From contig JADZFO010000060.1 of the NCBI GenBank assembly GCA_020849855.1, positions 45,362 through 109,361 of the forward strand: DNA of 64,000 bases, written 5' to 3'. Below the pieces are notes generated by a model that did not search any database, had not been told where the DNA came from, and was given only the letters and a program-made list of their open reading frames with translations. Positions 61,019 through 64,000 of the stretch are shown piece by piece (position 1 is the first letter of the stretch; the number at the start of each line of letters is the position of its first letter). The stretch comes from a bacterium. GTDB taxonomy: Bacteria; 4484-113; JAFGCY01. The position numbers and the translations under genes were made by a program.

Positions 61019-61380
61019 GGGGGTGCACTGGTCTCGACGGGGAGGCTGAAGCGTGGGCTGCGTCCCGCGCCTGAGCTAAGCGCGGCAAACTGGCTCAAAC
61101 AATAGCTGCGAACAACAGCAACGTCCGTCTCGCTGCTGCTTAACACCAGCACTTGACCGTGTAAGCGCTGCCCGGCCCGAGGCGGCGCCCAAGCGTGAGC
61201 GAATCGGGCTGGCGCTATTCCTGACCCGGGGGTAGCGTAAGACTTAGGGTTGCCGCCTCCGGCACTGGTTGTCAGTGTCTGCAGAGCCGGAGGCGAAAGA
61301 ACTAATCACACTGACTATGGACGTAGACGCCAACGGGGATCCCTCTTCGGACGCGGGTTCGATTCCCGCCACCTCCACCA
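61019..61380 (+). ncRNA. ssrA: tmRNA (ssrA)
   Basis: Starts GGGGGTGCACTGGTCTCGAC and ends with a tRNA-like GGTTCGATTCCCGCCACCTCCACCA-type T arm and acceptor (split here: GGTTCGATTCCC, then the CCACCTCC acceptor strand and ACCA). GGGGGUG pairs with CACCUCC. The tag frame after the resume codon region reads AANNSNVRLAAA followed by TAA. About 362 nt, one-piece type. CCA is encoded. Its 3' end is the boundary of a mobile element. Confidence 0.95.
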
Positions 61381-62871
61381 TTCTTCATATGACCCGCGCC
61401 GCGCCAGCGGCGCGTAACTCGGAATCCAGTCCCAGAGCACTTTCCGCGAATTAACTCGATGGTGCGAGCCTACCTCCGCGACAAAGTCGCGAAGTTCATT
61501 TAGATCAACTCCCGCAGTCGGGAGATTCCTCTCCCAGACTGCGTTTATCTGCTTGCGCAGAGGTGCGAGCCAATACCCTAAGCCTGTCGAGCCTAAAGTC
61601 TCTCTCCGCGCTTCCAGCGCGATCTTTTCATTCATCAAAGGCTTCTTGCGCGCCCGATAGTCATCCGGCGCGATCTCATCTTCAATCCGCAAGTCATCAA
61701 GCCTGCGCAGCTTCGCTGCGATCTTTTCAATACTCTGATCCATTTCCAAGAGCCTACCGGCAAGGCCATCCTGCTCTTCCTGCTCCCAGCGATCTAACTG
61801 TTCAAGCATGGGGATAGCCCAATCATCCGGCAGGGCGATCTCTCCGAGCTTTGCCAAGCACTGCTCGATAAGGCTCTCCTCACGGATGAACACTTGCTGG
61901 CACTTAGCGAAGACTCGCTTCTTCGTGCAGCGGTAGTAAGTCCAGCGGAGTGTATTGCCGTTCTTGAGGTGCTTCTTCTTTTTCTCAATCGTGAAACTGC
62001 AACCGCACTCATCACAAGAGAGCAAGCCGCAGAAGTTCCTATCGGGAGACCAAGTTGATCTCGGCTTGCCGCGTAAGACTCTGACCTGCTGAACCTTGTC
62101 CCATAGCGCCTTGCTCACGATTGGCTCGTGAATTCCTTGATGCAGCTCTCCGTGCCAAAGGAAACAGCCGTAGTAGAAGGGATCAACAAGGAAGTCCTCA
62201 ATCCGTTTCGGGGAGAGGACATTGCCGGTGTTGGTCATTACTCCTTGCCGGTAAAGCCAAAGAGCTATCCGCTCCTTCGCGTACTTGCCGGTGGCGTACA
62301 TCTCGAATGCTCGGCGGATGTGCGGTGCTTCCTCCGGGTCGTGGACGAAGAGCCGGGTCTTCGGATGGCGCATGTATCCGACGCGAGCTTTACCGGGGAA
62401 GACTCCCTTTTCAACTTGGGATTCAAGGCCACGGTGAATCACTTCGCTCAAACTGTCGGAGAACCGCTTACTGTCAGCAAAGAGAAAGCCGAGCATGAAC
62501 TGGTCAGTGCTTGAACTGGTGAAAGTGTATGAAGCGGTGATAATCCGCTTGAGCTTCCCGCAAGCTAGCAGGGACACGATTTGCGCGCCGTCTTCGGGGT
62601 TGCGGGAGAGGCGGCTTGGATCCCAAACGATGACAGTATTCACTTTGCCGGAGCGAATCTTGGATAGCAGCTCGGCGAACATCGGTCGGCCCTCATGGCG
62701 TGCGCTTCGGCTCTCCTCAAGGTGGAAGAGGACGGGAACCTGCCGATCTACAACAACCGACTGCGCCCACTTCTTCTGGTCGGGGATACTCTGCACTTGT
62801 CGTTCGTCGCTTTCGCTGGACTTACGGTAGTAGGCGGCTGCGGTCAATCTGGTTTCGTCTTGATTCTTCAT
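61315..62871 (-). CDS. Large serine recombinase
   Basis: 518 residues. Resolvase-type catalytic N-terminus (YYRKSSESDERQVQSIPDQ, nucleophile Ser18 or Ser19; WDPSRLSRNPEDG), recombinase domain (about 160-260), zinc ribbon with Cys286/Cys289 and Cys315/Cys324, then a coiled coil. The ATG at 62871 overlaps the upstream stop (ATGA). The last about 18 codons run antisense through tmRNA (a WRWRESNPRPK tail typical of tRNA-like DNA), and about 32 codons before that lie in the 96-bp inverted repeat. So the present C-terminus is a product of the insertion. The A/T content is higher than in surrounding genes, which fits transfer. Confidence 0.92.
   Translation of the reverse strand: MKNQDETRLTAAAYYRKSSESDERQVQSIPDQKKWAQSVVVDRQVPVLFHLEESRSARHEGRPMFAELLSKIRSGKVNTVIVWDPSRLSRNPEDGAQIVSLLACGKLKRIITASYTFTSSSTDQFMLGFLFADSKRFSDSLSEVIHRGLESQVEKGVFPGKARVGYMRHPKTRLFVHDPEEAPHIRRAFEMYATGKYAKERIALWLYRQGVMTNTGNVLSPKRIEDFLVDPFYYGCFLWHGELHQGIHEPIVSKALWDKVQQVRVLRGKPRSTWSPDRNFCGLLSCDECGCSFTIEKKKKHLKNGNTLRWTYYRCTKKRVFAKCQQVFIREESLIEQCLAKLGEIALPDDWAIPMLEQLDRWEQEEQDGLAGRLLEMDQSIEKIAAKLRRLDDLRIEDEIAPDDYRARKKPLMNEKIALEARRETLGSTGLGYWLAPLRKQINAVWERNLPTAGVDLNELRDFVAEVGSHHRVNSRKVLWDWIPSYAPLARRGSYEEWWRWRESNPRPKRDPRWRLRP
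61373..61468 (+). repeat. Left arm of 96-bp perfect inverted repeat
   Basis: Begins with CTCCACCA, the last 8 nt of tmRNA, and is identical to the reverse complement of 63786-63881 over all 96 bases. It codes for the C-terminal part of the recombinase in the minus direction. Confidence 0.95.
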
Positions 62872-63737
62872 GGTCGCTTCGTAGAGTTGATTTGAGACTG
62901 AGAGACAGGCTGCATAGTTCGGGAAGTTTCGACCTCCCACTTGCCATCCTTCACAACGATGCGGATTCGGCCATCGCCACGCGTTGTTAGTACCTTGCGG
63001 AAAGAGCCGTCCGGCAACTTCACGCCCCTGGCGTGGTCGCGGTATGGCGCGCGAGCTAGAACCGTCCGTCCTTTGACCTGCTCCTTGTCGCTGATGACAA
63101 TGAGCTTGGGAGAGAGGAATTCAAACACCTTGTCCAAGTAGCCGGTCGTTCTGCCGTGGTGGGAAGCGATGAAGAGGTTGGTCTCCCTGAGCCAATGTTG
63201 GACAGCCTTGTTCTGCAAATGCAAGCGCCAGCCGCGAGCATTGAGGTCTCCCGGTAAGCAGACCGTGAAATCGCCTTCCCTAATGAAGGTAAGCAGGGAG
63301 AGGTCGTTCACATCGTGCACTGAGCCAACCGGCAAATAGAACTGCCGCAGCTCCATCGTCTTAAATTGGCGAGTAGCTTCGATAGGTTGCAGCTCCGCTG
63401 TGGACTTGGCGCGCGCAGCATAGGCATCCTGCGCTTTGCTCAGCGTCGCTTTCAACTCGCCTAGATTTTTCAAGTAGAGCTGTGGATGCTGCCAAACATG
63501 CAGCGGCTTGATTCTTTCAAGAATCCCCGGCAAGTCGGCAAGGTGGTCTTGGTCGGGGTGAGTGATGATTAAGTGATGCAGTCTGCGCCGCTCTCCAAAG
63601 CCCTGCTTTGCAAGCCCTTCGGATGGCCGCCAGCCGGTGGTTGTGTTGTATCCGCAGTCCACCAAAACGGCCTCATTCTGACTGCTTAGAATGAAGATCG
63701 AGTCGCCGTGCTCAACATCGTAGATGCGGATGTCCAT
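62868..63737 (-). CDS. ComEC/Rec2-like metallo-beta-lactamase-fold hydrolase
   Basis: 289 residues. Metal-site motifs in order: THPDQDHLADLP (HxDxDH type), PGDLNARG and SHHGR. The opening MDIRIYDVEHGDSIFIL is typical of the ComEC-type soluble hydrolase group. No membrane domain, so a stand-alone hydrolase, perhaps a nuclease. ATGA overlap with the recombinase gene shows translational coupling. Start at 63737; an upstream TTG is less likely. Confidence 0.85.
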   Translation of the reverse strand: MDIRIYDVEHGDSIFILSSQNEAVLVDCGYNTTTGWRPSEGLAKQGFGERRRLHHLIITHPDQDHLADLPGILERIKPLHVWQHPQLYLKNLGELKATLSKAQDAYAARAKSTAELQPIEATRQFKTMELRQFYLPVGSVHDVNDLSLLTFIREGDFTVCLPGDLNARGWRLHLQNKAVQHWLRETNLFIASHHGRTTGYLDKVFEFLSPKLIVISDKEQVKGRTVLARAPYRDHARGVKLPDGSFRKVLTTRGDGRIRIVVKDGKWEVETSRTMQPVSQSQINSTKRP

Positions 63738-63785
63738 AGCCTCAACATTATCCGCCGCGTAGCGGCTCAACGCAATCCATTCCTC

Positions 63786-63881
63786 CTCGCACCATCGAGT
63801 TAATTCGCGGAAAGTGCTCTGGGACTGGATTCCGAGTTACGCGCCGCTGGCGCGGCGCGGGTCATATGAAGAATGGTGGAG
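63786..63881 (-). repeat. Right arm of 96-bp perfect inverted repeat
   Basis: Exact inverse of 61373-61468. Read on the plus strand it encodes the same recombinase segment (DWIPSYAPLARRGSYEEWW) and then continues SLLSDLRTLWEDTA and stop, an alternative C-terminal tail. Confidence 0.95.
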
Positions 63882-64000
63882 TCTGCTGTCAGACCTCCGC
63901 ACCCTGTGGGAAGATACCGCATAGCCCTGCCTAGACGGTCTCGCGGTCAATAGTAGGGTCTTGCTAAGGGTCTTGTTACGGTAGCAAGGGGTAGCAAGCC
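63882..64000. other. Right flank of the element, no gene seen
   Basis: Only the 14-codon alternative recombinase tail is coding-like. The last 50 bp carry repeated CTTGCTA/TAGCAAG words in both orientations (63961-63998), which could be iterons or the start of another hairpin. The window ends here. Confidence 0.4.

Larger units (their letters stand above)
61373..63881. mobile_element. 2.5-kb serine-recombinase element bounded by 96-bp inverted repeats, inserted at tmRNA
   Basis: Two overlapping minus-strand genes (metallo-hydrolase, then recombinase) between exact inverted repeats, one of which abuts the tmRNA 3' end. Could be a complete small element, an invertible end of a larger element continuing to the right, or an assembly fold-back near a contig end. 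Confidence 0.7.

Noticed and set aside
61315-61372. The WRWRESNPRPK-like C-terminus as a real recombinase domain
   Set aside because: This peptide is what antisense tRNA-like DNA encodes; the codons lie inside tmRNA.

Overview
The window is GC-rich, densely coded DNA from an aerobic, Gram-negative-type bacterium. The evidence is an alternative complex III plus caa3-type oxygen reductase, many lipobox lipoproteins, an OmpA-like peptidoglycan-binding domain, complete 2-oxoacid dehydrogenases and a one-piece tmRNA. I cannot name the lineage. Gene content would fit a planctomycete or another poorly cultured phylum, but this is a guess. TGA is used as an ordinary stop at many gene ends, so the genetic code is standard.

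Layout. (1) 1-18.5 kb is a respiratory island: heme A synthase (cut by the left edge), heme O synthase and a DUF3179 protein, then on the minus strand actABCDEF, a small membrane protein, a SCO copper chaperone, coxB (with cytochrome c domain), coxA (A2 type), coxC, a subunit IV and a second subunit III. A GTGA-N6-TCAC palindrome lies in front of both ends of this island. (2) 18.6-21.2 kb holds an FMN reductase, a YggT protein, an epimerase and a lipoprotein. (3) 21.2-26.3 kb is a five-gene minus-strand operon combining an ABC importer, a solute-binding protein fused to an OmpA-like domain, and two coiled-coil proteins. (4) 26.5-37.9 kb encodes central carbon metabolism, transcribed sucA, sucB, two small rhodaneses, lpd, aceE, aceF, with palindromic repeats in most gaps. 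(5) 38-47.5 kb mixes a Tes/MJ0619-like radical SAM enzyme, three related small envelope proteins, a SET protein, an Lgt-like protein and small membrane proteins. (6) 47.5-58.8 kb holds HDOD, FtsH and several large lipoproteins. (7) 59-64 kb holds a cytosolic-looking subtilase pair, ssrA (tmRNA) and a small mobile element abutting the tmRNA 3' end.

The most notable observation is the rhodanese at 32828-33148. Two in-frame TGA codons replace exactly the two cysteines of the CxC active site found in its tandem neighbour. The reading frame continues in full register after them, and a short hairpin with a GGUCU apical loop follows at 21 and 27 nt. This is the signature of a selenoprotein with a Sec-x-Sec active site.

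The second is a perfect 96-bp inverted repeat (61373-61468 and 63786-63881). It encloses a large serine recombinase translationally coupled to a ComEC-like metallo-hydrolase. One arm includes the last 8 nt of tmRNA, and the recombinase frame reads antisense into the tmRNA gene. Other points are a candidate membrane-spanning-lipid synthase, recurrent -10 boxes 6-7 nt before start codons (leaderless genes), and REPIN-like palindromes.
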